Assembly: GCF_009828025.1 (NCBI RefSeq)
Contig: NZ_WTYA01000005.1
Span: forward strand, 62,001 to 126,000
Direction of reading: 5' to 3'
DNA: 64,000 nucleotides
Origin: Qipengyuania algicida
GTDB lineage: Bacteria; Pseudomonadota; Alphaproteobacteria; Sphingomonadales; Sphingomonadaceae
The notes under the pieces are model-generated. The model was given only the letters and a program-made list of their open reading frames with translations, did no database searches and had not been told where the DNA came from. How positions within the stretch are numbered: the stretch's first letter is position 1; each line of letters opens with the position of its first letter. Position numbers and translations under genes: made by a program. Below, in pieces: positions 36,973 to 44,880 of the stretch.

Positions 36973-37686
36973 TCCGTCAGCCGTTGGTCGATATTGCCGC
37001 TGCTCTTTGCACTCGCCGCCTGCGGCAGTGGGGGTGATCGCGCTCCCGATGCGTCCACTTCTGCTCAGGCGGTAAACAGCCAGTCAGCGGCAGAGCCATC
37101 CCCGGTAGCAGGGCCGCAGCGCCATATCCTGGCCTTTGGTGACAGCCTGTTCGCCGGCAAGGGGGTGGGGCCGCAGCGCAGCTATCCGGCCCAGATGCAG
37201 GTGGCGTTGAGGGCCAGGGGCATCAATGCGGTGATCGCCAATGCCGGGGTTTCGGGTGACACCACTGCCGCCGGGCTCGAACGGCTGGCGTTCACGCTCG
37301 ACGCGCAGCCGCAAAAGCCCGACCTGGTGCTGCTGGAGCTGGGCGCGAACGATATGTTGCGCGGGATTTCCCCGGAACAGACCCGCGCCAATCTGGGAGC
37401 CATGCTCGACGTGTTGAAGAAACGCGGGATTGCGGTTCTCATCATGGGGATGCGTGCGCCGCCCAACTACGGCGCGGAATACGAAAAGAGCTTCGACGCG
37501 ATCTATCCCGATCTTGCCAAGCGCTACAAGGCGAAGCTGGTGCCATTCTGGCTTGAGAGCATCTACCAGCGGCCTGAGCTGTTCCAGTCCGACCATCTCC
37601 ACCCGACGGTGGAGGGGATTGGTATTCTGGTGAAGGCGACGGAGCAGGCGGTCGAGCAGGCCTTGCCACCGCCTCCTGACAAATAG
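36970..37686 (+). CDS. Arylesterase/lysophospholipase, TesA-like SGNH hydrolase
   Basis: 238 residues from TTG 36970. A lipobox LAAC (Cys18) implies a lipoprotein, unlike E. coli TesA, which is a soluble periplasmic enzyme. SGNH blocks are: AFGDSLFAG with the nucleophile Ser, ANAGVSGDTT (block II), LLELGANDMLRG (block III, Asn), and DHLHPTVEG (block V, Asp and His). It should hydrolyse esters or thioesters, including lysophospholipids. It is divergent from the ABC pair as in the E. coli tesA-ybbAP region, and its last base is four bases from the recF stop. Confidence 0.92.
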   Translation: MSVSRWSILPLLFALAACGSGGDRAPDASTSAQAVNSQSAAEPSPVAGPQRHILAFGDSLFAGKGVGPQRSYPAQMQVALRARGINAVIANAGVSGDTTAAGLERLAFTLDAQPQKPDLVLLELGANDMLRGISPEQTRANLGAMLDVLKKRGIAVLIMGMRAPPNYGAEYEKSFDAIYPDLAKRYKAKLVPFWLESIYQRPELFQSDHLHPTVEGIGILVKATEQAVEQALPPPPDK

Positions 37687-37690
37687 CATT

Positions 37691-38767
37691 TTAGCACGGC
37701 GATACCGCGCCGCCACTCACCGTCCACATTGCCGCTTCGTCGGCGATCTCGGAGAATGGCGCGATTTCGGTGCCTGTCAGCCAGACCTGCGCGCCGCTAT
37801 CCTTCAGTCGCGTGTAAAGCGCCGCTCGGCGCGACGGATCGAGGTGGGCGGCGACCTCGTCGAGCAGCAACAGCGAGGGGCGACCACGTGCTGCGAGCGC
37901 TGCGTGGGCAAGCGTCATTGCGATCAGCAGCGCCTTTTGCTCGCCGGTGGAGCTTTGCGCGGCCTCCACGCCCTTTGCGGCGTAGAGTACTTCCAGATCG
38001 TCGCGATGAGGGCCGACGAGCGTTCGCGCGGCGGCGCGGTCGCTCTTGCGACTATCGTGGAGTGACTGGCTCAGCTGGTCGAAGCCGACCGGGCCGCCCG
38101 CCAGGTAGTTCAGGGCCGGGCGGGGAAAGGGATTCTCCTCATGTCGGACGATTTCGCCCATCAATGCGTCAACGAGACGCGTGCGCCCCTCCGCGACCGC
38201 CGCGCCATGGCGTGCGAGCTGGGCCTCGATCGCGTCGAGCCATTGGGGTTCGGGAGTTCGATCGTCGGATAACAGTCGATTGCGCTCGCGTAGCGCTCGC
38301 TCATAGTGCGATACATGACTGGCGTGTGTCGGATCGAGCGCGAGCGCCAGCCGGTCCATATAGCGCCGCCGTTCAGATGCCGGCGCGACGAACAGCCCGT
38401 CCATGGCGGGCGTCAGCCACCCGATGGCGAGCCATTCGCCAAGCGTTGCCGCGCTGGCATCTGCGCCATTGATCCGCACCCGGCGGCGACCGGGCTGGTC
38501 GGGCTGGGTATAGGTTCCGAGCCGCGTTTCATCCGCGCCCTTCAGCGAAGCCCCGACCGCGAAACCGCCGCCGCCATCGGCGCGGGCGATTTCCGACAGG
38601 CTCGCGCGGCGCAGGCCGCGACCGGGGGCGAGTAGGGACAGTGCCTCGAGTACGTTCGTCTTCCCGGCGCCGTTCGCACCAACCAGCAGGTTGAGCTGGG
38701 CCGTCGCCTCGAGCGTGGTCGAAACGTGGTTGCGAAGGTCCTGCAGAGAGATGCGATCGAGCGCCAT
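37691..38767 (-). CDS. recF: DNA replication and repair protein RecF
   Basis: 358 residues. Walker A is LVGANGAGKTNVLEALS (about 28-44); the SMC-like signature is SSTGEQKALLIAM, and Walker B LLLLDEVAAHLD. It loads RecA on gapped DNA through RecOR. The N-terminus (RISLQDLRNHVSTTL) matches the family. It is not next to dnaN or gyrB here, and no partner lies beside it. Confidence 0.95.
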   Translation of the reverse strand: MALDRISLQDLRNHVSTTLEATAQLNLLVGANGAGKTNVLEALSLLAPGRGLRRASLSEIARADGGGGFAVGASLKGADETRLGTYTQPDQPGRRRVRINGADASAATLGEWLAIGWLTPAMDGLFVAPASERRRYMDRLALALDPTHASHVSHYERALRERNRLLSDDRTPEPQWLDAIEAQLARHGAAVAEGRTRLVDALMGEIVRHEENPFPRPALNYLAGGPVGFDQLSQSLHDSRKSDRAAARTLVGPHRDDLEVLYAAKGVEAAQSSTGEQKALLIAMTLAHAALAARGRPSLLLLDEVAAHLDPSRRAALYTRLKDSGAQVWLTGTEIAPFSEIADEAAMWTVSGGAVSPC

Positions 38768-38831
38768 GGACAGCCGGCGACCTAGCCCGGAAGCGTGCCT
38801 CCCGTCACCCGAAAACCTTCATTTCTAACAA

Positions 38832-38848
38832 TTGGGAAAAATTCCCAA
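38832..38848. promoter_or_regulatory. Inverted repeat upstream of the microprotein operon
   Basis: TTGGGAA-AAA-TTCCCAA: seven-base perfect arms at 38832-38838 and 38842-38848. It lies in the 225-base gap between recF and the first 37-residue gene, about 145 bases before that gene's start, and could be an operator. The rest of the gap shows no other feature I can support. Confidence 0.4.
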
Positions 38849-38992
38849 CATTGCGCAAAGGTGAATGACGCTGTGTCGCTCCGTTCAGACGGAAATGGCG
38901 GAAATGCAGGGTTTTTCGAGTTTGGCACGCCTGTTGCAATCTTTTGTCATGTCCCTGGAATGGTCTGGGGCAACATCAGGAAGGAAGTTTTT

Positions 38993-39106
38993 ATGTCGAT
39001 CTTCAATGCCCACAACGCTCTCGCCGCCGTCGCCGCTTTCGCCATCTCGGCGCTGTGCATGGCCACTGCCATCGTTCCCGCAAGCCCTGCTGGCCTGTTC
39101 GCCTGA
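38993..39106 (+). CDS. 37-residue membrane microprotein (copy 1)
   Basis: It reads MSIFNAHNALAAVAAFAISA, one transmembrane helix (about 9-28), then a short C-terminus ATAIVPASPAGLFA. AGGAAGG lies 7-13 bases before the ATG. It is the first gene of an operon with a second 37-residue protein of the same layout and a PspC-domain protein. A likely single-pass inner-membrane peptide. Function unknown. Confidence 0.75.
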   Translation: MSIFNAHNALAAVAAFAISALCMATAIVPASPAGLFA

Positions 39107-39146
39107 ACCCGGCCCACCACGCAACCCAATCCAAGGAGACCTACCA

Positions 39147-39260
39147 ATGTTCGAATTTTCCACCGACAAGCTGCTCGCCGCCGCTTTCTCGCTCGTGATG
39201 ACGGGTCTGATCCTCGCCACCACCATCGTTCCCGCTTCGCCCAATGGAATTTTCGCATGA
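39147..39260 (+). CDS. 37-residue membrane microprotein (copy 2)
   Basis: It begins MFEFSTDKLLAAAFSLVMTG, has one transmembrane helix (about 9-28) and ends ATTIVPASPNGIFA. The last 14 residues differ from copy 1 only by T/A, N/A and I/L, and both proteins are 37 residues. AAGGAG lies 8-13 bases before the ATG. Its stop overlaps the PspC gene by ATGA, so the three genes are coupled. Function unknown; a role as a small partner of the PspC protein is inference. Confidence 0.8.
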   Translation: MFEFSTDKLLAAAFSLVMTGLILATTIVPASPNGIFA

Positions 39261-39466
39261 ACGATATTCGCGAAATCAAATCCGGCGGGCGCCCCGGCTT
39301 CCATCTCGACCGCCGCAACGGCAAGCTGATGGGCGTCGCCTCAGCCATCGCCGACTGGACCGGGCTCAACACAACACTGGTACGGATCGCCTTCGTGGTC
39401 GGTGCCTTCGTCAGCTTCGGCACTGCCGCGCTGATCTATCTCGCGATCGGACTGATCGCCGACTGA
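39257..39466 (+). CDS. PspC-domain membrane protein
   Basis: 69 residues. FHLDRRNGKLMGVASAIADWTGLNTTLVRIAFVV is the PspC domain, and the last 30 residues form one or two hydrophobic stretches ending AALIYLAIGLIAD. PspC is part of the phage-shock response, which guards the inner membrane. No pspA or pspB is nearby, although the two microproteins may act in place of PspB. Its start overlaps the microprotein stop (ATGA), and the following hairpin includes its stop codon. Confidence 0.9.
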   Translation: MNDIREIKSGGRPGFHLDRRNGKLMGVASAIADWTGLNTTLVRIAFVVGAFVSFGTAALIYLAIGLIAD

Positions 39467-39502
39467 GGGGGACTCGCGGACGAGGCCCCCTCGTCATATT
39501 TT
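39465..39502 (+). terminator. Intrinsic terminator of the microprotein-PspC operon
   Basis: GAGGGGG (39465-39471) and CCCCCTC (39486-39492) enclose an inner CTCG-CGGA-CGAG hairpin; TCATATTTTC follows. The arm overlaps the pspC-like stop codon. Confidence 0.8.
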
Positions 39503-39528
39503 CAACGATAACGAACCCGCAAACGGGG

Positions 39529-40311
39529 TCACATGGCCGAGATACCGCCGTCGAGCTTCAGCTCCGCCCCGGTCATGAACTTGCTCTCATCGCTTGCCAG
39601 ATACAGCACCCCATTGGCGATGTCGTCCGGTTCGCCGACGCGCTTCAAGGGAATTTGCCGGGCGAGCTTGTCCATGATGACGCTCTTTTCCTTGCCCGTG
39701 CTGGCGACCATCCCGTCAAGGATCGGCGTGTCGATGAAGGTCGGGTGGACCGAGTTACAGCGAATGTTCCAGCCCATCTTGGCGCAATAGAGCGCAACCG
39801 ACTTCGACAGCATCCATACCGCCGCCTTACTGGCGTTGTAGCCCGGCATGGTGTCGCTGGCGATGAGGCCGGCGATGGACGAGATGTTCACGATCGAGCC
39901 GGGCTGGTGATCCTTCATCAACGGCAACGCCTTCTGGCAGCCGAGGAACACGCTATCGACGTTGATCGCGAAACCGCGCCGCCATTCGTCCAGCGTGCAG
40001 GTCTCGATATTGCCGCGCACACCGACACCGGCATTGTTGACCAGTACGCTGAGACCGCCCAGATGCTCGCGCGCAGCGTCGATGGCGGCTTCCCATTCGG
40101 CTTCCTGAGTCACATCGAGCTTCATTGAATAGGCGGTGCCTGCGCCGTGCTCGGCGTTGATCGCCTCGGCGGTTGCATCCGCACCGCTGGCGTTGATGTC
40201 GGTAACGAGGACCCGCGCGCCTTCGCGAGCCAGCATCTTCGATTGCGCCGCACCGAGCCCCTGCGCGGCCCCTGTTACCAACGCGAGCTTGCCTGCCACA
40301 CGTCCAGCCAT
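39529..40311 (-). CDS. Short-chain dehydrogenase/reductase
   Basis: 260 residues, classical SDR. The NAD(P) motif TGAAQGLGAA is at about 13-22; NNAGVG follows, then the catalytic Ser in NISSIAGL and YNASKAA with Tyr and Lys. Acidic residue at the end of beta2 (VTDINAS) suggests NAD(H). The sequence resembles 3-alpha/20-beta-hydroxysteroid and cyclopentanol dehydrogenases; the substrate is unknown. GGGAGAG lies before the ATG at 40311. The NUDIX gene ends two bases upstream, so both are co-transcribed. Confidence 0.92.
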   Translation of the reverse strand: MAGRVAGKLALVTGAAQGLGAAQSKMLAREGARVLVTDINASGADATAEAINAEHGAGTAYSMKLDVTQEAEWEAAIDAAREHLGGLSVLVNNAGVGVRGNIETCTLDEWRRGFAINVDSVFLGCQKALPLMKDHQPGSIVNISSIAGLIASDTMPGYNASKAAVWMLSKSVALYCAKMGWNIRCNSVHPTFIDTPILDGMVASTGKEKSVIMDKLARQIPLKRVGEPDDIANGVLYLASDESKFMTGAELKLDGGISAM

Positions 40312-40313
40312 AT

Positions 40314-40856
40314 TCACTCTCCCGCTATTATCTGTGTTCCCAGCAGCAAGAGCATCCGCACGTCGATTCCGCAACCTTGCTCGCGTTTGGCGGCAATGAA
40401 TTGCCTGAGGTCACAGATGGGGACGCGGTGGACGGTGATATTCTCGCCCTCGGTTCCGCCGCCCGGGCCGATTTGTTCGAGACCGCTGGCGCGCACCAGC
40501 GTGAAGCTTTCGCTGACCATTCCGGGGGAGGAGAAGAAATTGCCCATGTCCTCCAGCTTGCTCGCGCGATAGCCGGTTTCCTCTTCCAGCTCGCGCCCTG
40601 CGGCGGCGAGATCATGCTCGTCCTCTTCGCCCTCGATATCGCCGATCAAACCGGCGGGCAGTTCAAGGCAGTTGCGGCCCAGTGGCACGCGATATTGCTC
40701 AACAAGGATCACGTCACCGTCGATCAGGGGCAGGATGACCGCGGCGCGAATGCCACGCGCGCGGCTGACATATTCCCAGCGGCCCCGTTTCTTGGCGGTG
40801 ACGAACTTGCCCTGCCAGACGATGTCTTCCGGCGCGTCATGGTCGGGAACGGACAT
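40314..40856 (-). CDS. NUDIX hydrolase, ADP-ribose pyrophosphatase-like
   Basis: 180 residues. The Nudix box covers the region ELPAGLIGDI to RELEEETGY; the key Glu residues (EEET) that hold Mg2+ are present, with a short insert (EGEEDEHD) inside the box. Family members cleave ADP-ribose or other nucleoside diphosphates. It lies two bases from the SDR gene, in the same direction. Confidence 0.9.
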   Translation of the reverse strand: MSVPDHDAPEDIVWQGKFVTAKKRGRWEYVSRARGIRAAVILPLIDGDVILVEQYRVPLGRNCLELPAGLIGDIEGEEDEHDLAAAGRELEEETGYRASKLEDMGNFFSSPGMVSESFTLVRASGLEQIGPGGGTEGENITVHRVPICDLRQFIAAKREQGCGIDVRMLLLLGTQIIAGE

Positions 40857-40881
40857 TTCGAAAAAACCCTCGGAATGTAGG

Positions 40882-41556
40882 TCAGAGTTCGATCAGGCGG
40901 TCGGGCAGCTCGTTTACATCGTCGTCCGCGCGCGGGAATTGCTCGGCCAGTATCTTGCCGACTTCGGTGACGCCCGATGCCATTCCCTCGGCAATCCGGC
41001 CCGCCTTGATCTCTACCAGCATGGCCGCCATCGCATTGCCCCAGACTTCGGCCGGGACCTTGGCTGCTATCGCTTCGTCGGCGACGATCTCCGCGCGGCG
41101 TTCACGCAGCGAGAGGTACAGCAGCACGCCAGTGCGCCCCACCGTGCGGCGATCCGCGCCGACCTTGAACAGCCGCACTGCGGCTTCGTTTGCGCGCGCC
41201 GATTTGACCGGGCCAGGAATGAGGAAGAACTTGAGCGGCTGCCACGCCTGGATGAGCCACATTCCGAAGAACTTGGCGAGGCCGATCCCAGTGACGAGCG
41301 TCATCAATTCGCCTGCCGTCCAATCATGCGCCCAATTGCCGAAGATCCGGTCGAACAGGCCGGTGTAGAAGGCAGGGAAGGTCGAGACGATGGCCATGGC
41401 GGTGAACGCCACCGCGGCGGCCCACAGCAGCGCGACCTCGGTATAGCCATCGGAACGGTCGGTGAGGACCGTCACGATCTCGCCCGAGGTGTTCTCCTCT
41501 GCCCTGGTGACGGCTTCGGTGACGAGCCGCTGTTGTGCTTCGGTCAAACGTGCCAT
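40882..41556 (-). CDS. TPM-domain membrane protein
   Basis: 224 residues. The N-terminus (LTEAQQRLVTEAVTRAEENTSGEIVTVL) is a TPM domain with the first beta strand, followed by two hydrophobic helices (about 45-65 and 85-115) and the second half of the domain, VGRTGVLLYLSLRERRAEIVADEAIAAKV. It is the third of three TPM genes after lemA; its start overlaps the previous stop by one base (TGATG). Confidence 0.88.
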   Translation of the reverse strand: MARLTEAQQRLVTEAVTRAEENTSGEIVTVLTDRSDGYTEVALLWAAAVAFTAMAIVSTFPAFYTGLFDRIFGNWAHDWTAGELMTLVTGIGLAKFFGMWLIQAWQPLKFFLIPGPVKSARANEAAVRLFKVGADRRTVGRTGVLLYLSLRERRAEIVADEAIAAKVPAEVWGNAMAAMLVEIKAGRIAEGMASGVTEVGKILAEQFPRADDDVNELPDRLIEL

Positions 41557-42389
41557 CACCAGCCTCCGCTCGCGCCGCCGCCGGTGAAACCACCACCGCC
41601 GCCGCCAAAGCCGCCGAAGCCGCCGCCACCTCCGCCGAAGCCGCCGCCTCCACCCCAATCGTCATGATCGGTAAAGCTGCGCGCAATGCCCTTGCCCACT
41701 TCCCACAGCATGATGTCGCGCGCGGCATTGCCCCAAGGGCTGCGATAGCGCCGCCGCCTGCGGCCACGCCCGAACATCGGCAGGACGAAGAAAAAGAACA
41801 GGAAGGCGAGCCAGAACAACGCGCCGATGGGAAATCCGCCTTCGTTCGACTTCTGCGATGCCTTGCGCGCCGCCTCGGCCTCTTCGATGGCCTTGGCCTG
41901 CGCCGGATCCATGTCGAGCTGCTGGATGATCGCGTTGACGCCATCGACGATGCCCTGTGACATATCGCCCTTTTTGAACTCGGGCACGATGACGTCGCGG
42001 ATGATCCGGCCCGACATGATATCGGTCAGCCGCGTGTCGACCCCGCGTGCGGTGCGGATGGTCAGCTTGCGCTCGCTCGGCGCGACCAGCAGCAGGACGC
42101 CGTCCTGGCTTTTCTTGCCGCCGATGCCCCATTTTTCAGCGAGCGCGAGCCCATAGTCCTCGATCGCCTGCCCATCGAGCGAAGGGACAGTGGCGACGAT
42201 GATCGCGCGGCCTGTCTTGGCGTTATAGGCGCGCAGCTCGCTGTCGAGGCTGGCGGCATCCGCCGGTTTCAGGACATGCGCGTAATCGGCCACCGGCCCA
42301 TCCGGCCGCGCCGGATATTCGGCGCGGGCGGAGGTGGACACGAGCGCCAGCAATAGCGCAATTATTCCAAATAGCTTTTGCACGGACAT
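41556..42389 (-). CDS. TPM-domain protein with Gly-rich C-terminus (YgcG-type)
   Basis: 277 residues. Signal peptide (cleaved near SARA, residue 23), TPM domain about 32-160 with VPSLDGQAIEDYGLALAEKWGIGGKKSQDG split across a strand and helix, then a transmembrane helix (about 187-208), a basic patch RGRRRRRYR, and a glycine/phenylalanine-rich tail of about 35 residues ending GGASGGW. The layout is that of YgcG family proteins; TPM domains have been linked to phosphatase activity and photosystem II repair. The ATG at 42389 overlaps the upstream stop by one base. Confidence 0.9.
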   Translation of the reverse strand: MSVQKLFGIIALLLALVSTSARAEYPARPDGPVADYAHVLKPADAASLDSELRAYNAKTGRAIIVATVPSLDGQAIEDYGLALAEKWGIGGKKSQDGVLLLVAPSERKLTIRTARGVDTRLTDIMSGRIIRDVIVPEFKKGDMSQGIVDGVNAIIQQLDMDPAQAKAIEEAEAARKASQKSNEGGFPIGALFWLAFLFFFFVLPMFGRGRRRRRYRSPWGNAARDIMLWEVGKGIARSFTDHDDWGGGGGFGGGGGGFGGFGGGGGGFTGGGASGGW

Positions 42390-42925
42390 CACGCTGCTTT
42401 CTTGAGACAGCCGGGGGAGTGGGCCGGCTTGCCTAGATCGGCGGCATAGGTGTCGGTCGCACGCATCAATGCTTCCGCGCCCGCAATCGTGCCAATTCCC
42501 ATTTTCCCCTGCCGGTAGAGTGGCAACATGTCACGATCAATGATCTGCTTGGCGCGTTGATCGGTGATTACACTCTCCAGCCCGCAGGCGACATCAATTC
42601 GTACCTGGCGCTCATTTGGAGCGACCATGATTAAAAGTCCTCTTTGTGTCTTGGAATCGCCAATCCCCCAACGCCGAGCGGTCTCCTTCGAGACGTCCTC
42701 GATAGGACGTCCGTTGAGCGTCGTTACGCTTGTCACGACGAGAGCATTGCCTGTGCGTTTGAAATATTCGCGCAATTCCTGATCCAGCTTTGCCCCCTGT
42801 GTTGGCGAGAGAATATCAGCGCTGTCGACAACAGGACCAATGGGCGTATCCCGGTTCCCAGCGCTTCCCCGCGCCCCGCAGCCGGTCAATAACGCGGCTG
42901 CGAGACAAAGCAGGACTAGGCGCAT
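42389..42925 (-). CDS. TPM-domain lipoprotein
   Basis: 178 residues. Lipobox LLTGC with Cys16. The TPM domain (about 32-160) has VVDSADILSPTQGAKLDQEL, LNGRPIEDVSKETARRWGIGDSK and NERQVRIDVACGLESVIT. It has no transmembrane tail, unlike its neighbours, and ends in a short Cys-containing extension. It lies nine bases after lemA and overlaps the next TPM gene. Confidence 0.9.
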   Translation of the reverse strand: MRLVLLCLAAALLTGCGARGSAGNRDTPIGPVVDSADILSPTQGAKLDQELREYFKRTGNALVVTSVTTLNGRPIEDVSKETARRWGIGDSKTQRGLLIMVAPNERQVRIDVACGLESVITDQRAKQIIDRDMLPLYRQGKMGIGTIAGAEALMRATDTYAADLGKPAHSPGCLKKAA

Positions 42926-42934
42926 CGCGCTACC

Positions 42935-43624
42935 TCAGTTGGTTGCCGAGGTCGCCGTCGCGCTCGGCGTTGCGGTGGCGTTGTCGTTTGCGCCGGGCAT
43001 TGCCGGAGCCGGGGCGGGCTGGGCGCCCATGTCGCCGAAGTTCACGTTGGGCGCGTTCTGTGCTCCCGCGCTCGCTTCGAACGGGACCATCGGCTTGGCT
43101 CCATGGATCAGCTTGGCGCCGATTGCATCGGGGAAGGTGCGTATCGTGGTGTTATAATCCTGCACGGCTTCGTTGTAGCGCACGCGCGCGGTGTCGATGC
43201 GGTTCTCGCTGCCTTCGAGCGCGGTCATCAGATCGGCAAACCGAGCCTGGCTCTGCAACTGGGGATAGTTTTCGACCACCGTGCGCAGCTGGCCGAGCGC
43301 CTGCGTCAGCTGGTTCTGCGCGTCCTGGAATTTCTTGAATTCCGCCGGGTTGGACAGGTCGTCAGTGGTAACATTGATGCTGGTCGCGCGGGCGCGGGCG
43401 TTGGTGACATTGGTCAGGATGGTCGTTTCCGACTGCGCCGCCGCCTTCACCGAGGCGACCAGATTGGGCACCAAATCGGCGCGCCGCTGATAGGCGCTCT
43501 GGACGTTGGCCCAGGCGGCCTTGGCGGCTTCCTGCTTCTCTGGGACCGAATTGATTCCGCAGGCCGATAGCGCAAGGGCGAAGCAGGCGATCATGGCAGT
43601 GCGAATAGCGGATAGGCGAGTCAT
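42935..43624 (-). CDS. lemA: LemA family lipoprotein
   Basis: 229 residues. Signal with lipobox ALSAC (Cys22). The LemA helical domain has WANVQSAYQRRADLVPNLVASVKAAAQSE, the central QDAQNQLTQALGQL and YPQLQSQARFADLMTALEGSENRI, ending AVQDYNTTIRTFPDAIGAKL. The final 50 residues are low-complexity Ala/Pro/Thr. LemA proteins commonly co-occur with TPM genes, as here. The function is not known. It leads the lemA-TPM-TPM-TPM run. Confidence 0.92.
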   Translation of the reverse strand: MTRLSAIRTAMIACFALALSACGINSVPEKQEAAKAAWANVQSAYQRRADLVPNLVASVKAAAQSETTILTNVTNARARATSINVTTDDLSNPAEFKKFQDAQNQLTQALGQLRTVVENYPQLQSQARFADLMTALEGSENRIDTARVRYNEAVQDYNTTIRTFPDAIGAKLIHGAKPMVPFEASAGAQNAPNVNFGDMGAQPAPAPAMPGANDNATATPSATATSATN

Positions 43625-43766
43625 GGAAATGGCTCCTCGGGGGTCTAACTGTCTTATAGAGATAGCACGGCTGGCAGGGCTTGCAAGCGAAGTCGGTGCT
43701 TGAGCAGCGGGGATGAGCATGGCAGTAGGGGCGGCAGAATGGTGGCCGCTGGTTGGGAGCGTAAGT

Positions 43767-44207
43767 ATGTTGCAGGAATTCAAGGCATTCATCGCCAAGG
43801 GCAATGTGATGGATCTGGCGGTTGCTGTCATTATCGGCGCGGCTTTCGGCAAGATCGTCACCTCGCTTACCGAGGACGTGATCATGCCGATCGTCGGCTT
43901 CATTTTCGGTGGAGCGGATTTCTCGAAGTACTTTATCCTGCTCCACGCACCCGCGAATTACACCGGATCGATGCAGGATTACGCCGCGCTCAAGAAGGCG
44001 GGCGCGGCGATGATCGGTTATGGTTCGTTTCTCACCGCGATCATCAATTTCCTGATCCTGGCTTTCATCATCTTCCTGTTGGTACGCTACACCCACAAGG
44101 TGATGGCCGAGTTCGAGAAGAAGCCTCCCGAAGAAAAGCCTGCTGGCCCGACCGAGCTCGACCTGCTGAAAGAGATCCGCGACGAGCTCAAAAAGCGCGC
44201 GGACTAA
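43767..44207 (+). CDS. mscL: Large-conductance mechanosensitive channel
   Basis: 146 residues. The N-terminal [33 protein letters not shown] is the amphipathic helix and TM1 pore constriction, and [21 protein letters not shown] is TM2; [18 protein letters not shown] is the C-terminal bundle (each piece read separately). The channel opens under membrane tension during hypo-osmotic shock. ATG 43767 is used because it gives the normal MscL N-terminus; upstream in-frame sequence is longer than the family needs. It is divergent from lemA. Confidence 0.95.
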   Translation: MLQEFKAFIAKGNVMDLAVAVIIGAAFGKIVTSLTEDVIMPIVGFIFGGADFSKYFILLHAPANYTGSMQDYAALKKAGAAMIGYGSFLTAIINFLILAFIIFLLVRYTHKVMAEFEKKPPEEKPAGPTELDLLKEIRDELKKRAD

Positions 44208-44302
44208 GACCGGAAGCGGTGTCACGAGCGCACAAGCGCTCACCAGGCTGACCGCAGCAATGCGACCGTTAGGTGTCGCATCAGCGAGCATATCGCATGC
44301 CC

Positions 44303-44325
44303 GCTGGCGTGCTGGCGTGCTGGCG
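44303..44325 (+). repeat. Short tandem repeat
   Basis: GCTGGCGT is repeated 2.9 times (44303-44325). It lies between mscL and the tmRNA gene; no function is evident. Confidence 0.6.
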
Positions 44326-44342
44326 CAAACACATCCATCCAC

Positions 44343-44370
44343 TTTTCATTATGCGAAGGATCGCTATATA
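44343..44370 (+). promoter_or_regulatory. Candidate promoter of the tmRNA gene
   Basis: TTTTCA (44343-44348) and TATATA (44365-44370) are separated by 16 bases and stand just ahead of the acceptor piece, as -35 and -10 boxes would. Confidence 0.5.
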
Positions 44371-44373
44371 TGG

Positions 44374-44725
44374 GGTGCTGGCTTCGGCTGGCTATGGCGA
44401 TAAACTGCTGCGTGCAATAGGCACAACGGACCCGGGGGCAGTACCCGGCGGCTCCACCACAAAACCCGGATTTTCCGGGGCTTATGACGGGGCCGAACTA
44501 GGATCGACGTGTGTTGAAAGACGTAGTTTTTGCTCGGGCTGAGTAACCCGTTCAAGGCTCAAAACCCACAAGTGCCAATGACAATGAAGCACTCGCTCTC
44601 GCTGCGTAATCTGACGGCCTAACGGCCTGATCTTACAAAGCCTAGAGCACGGTTCGGACCGAACCGGGTAACAGAATCGGAAACCGGGGGCCCGGGGCGG
44701 GCCTAGCAACAGAACCGCCCCACCT
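44374..44725 (+). ncRNA. ssrA: Two-piece, circularly permuted tmRNA
   Basis: The acceptor piece comes first and ends CGGCTCCACCA (CCA at 44457-44459). After a ~29-base spacer the coding piece starts GGGGCCG (44489-44495), which pairs with CGGCTCC (44450-44456) to rebuild a seven-pair acceptor stem. The tag starts at GCC 44574 and ends at TAA 44607-44609: ANDNEALALAA. Hairpins (for example 44694-44700 with 44715-44721) follow. The tmRNA rescues stalled ribosomes with SmpB and marks the peptides for proteolysis. The outer ends and the cut sites are approximate. Order and split match the alphaproteobacterial two-piece tmRNA. Confidence 0.95.
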
Positions 44726-44765
44726 CCTCACACCAGATTGAGCGCTGACACCGCATTTACTTGCA

Positions 44766-44786
44766 CCGCGAGCATCGCGGTTAAAT
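44766..44786 (+). terminator. Possible terminator downstream of the tmRNA
   Basis: CCGCGA-GCA-TCGCGG (44766-44780) is followed by TTAAAT. The T-run is short, so confidence is low. Confidence 0.4.
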
Positions 44787-44880
44787 GCCCGGATAGTTGT
44801 TTTTCGCCTGACCCATTGTCTTCCGCTGCCTTTTGCTGTCAGCTATTAGTCGCCCCTCATGGGTCAAAAGGGTGTCGGAA

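Noticed and set aside
44273-44542. Open frame of 89 codons
   Set aside because: It covers the tmRNA acceptor piece and the start of the coding piece; the RNA signals explain the sequence.
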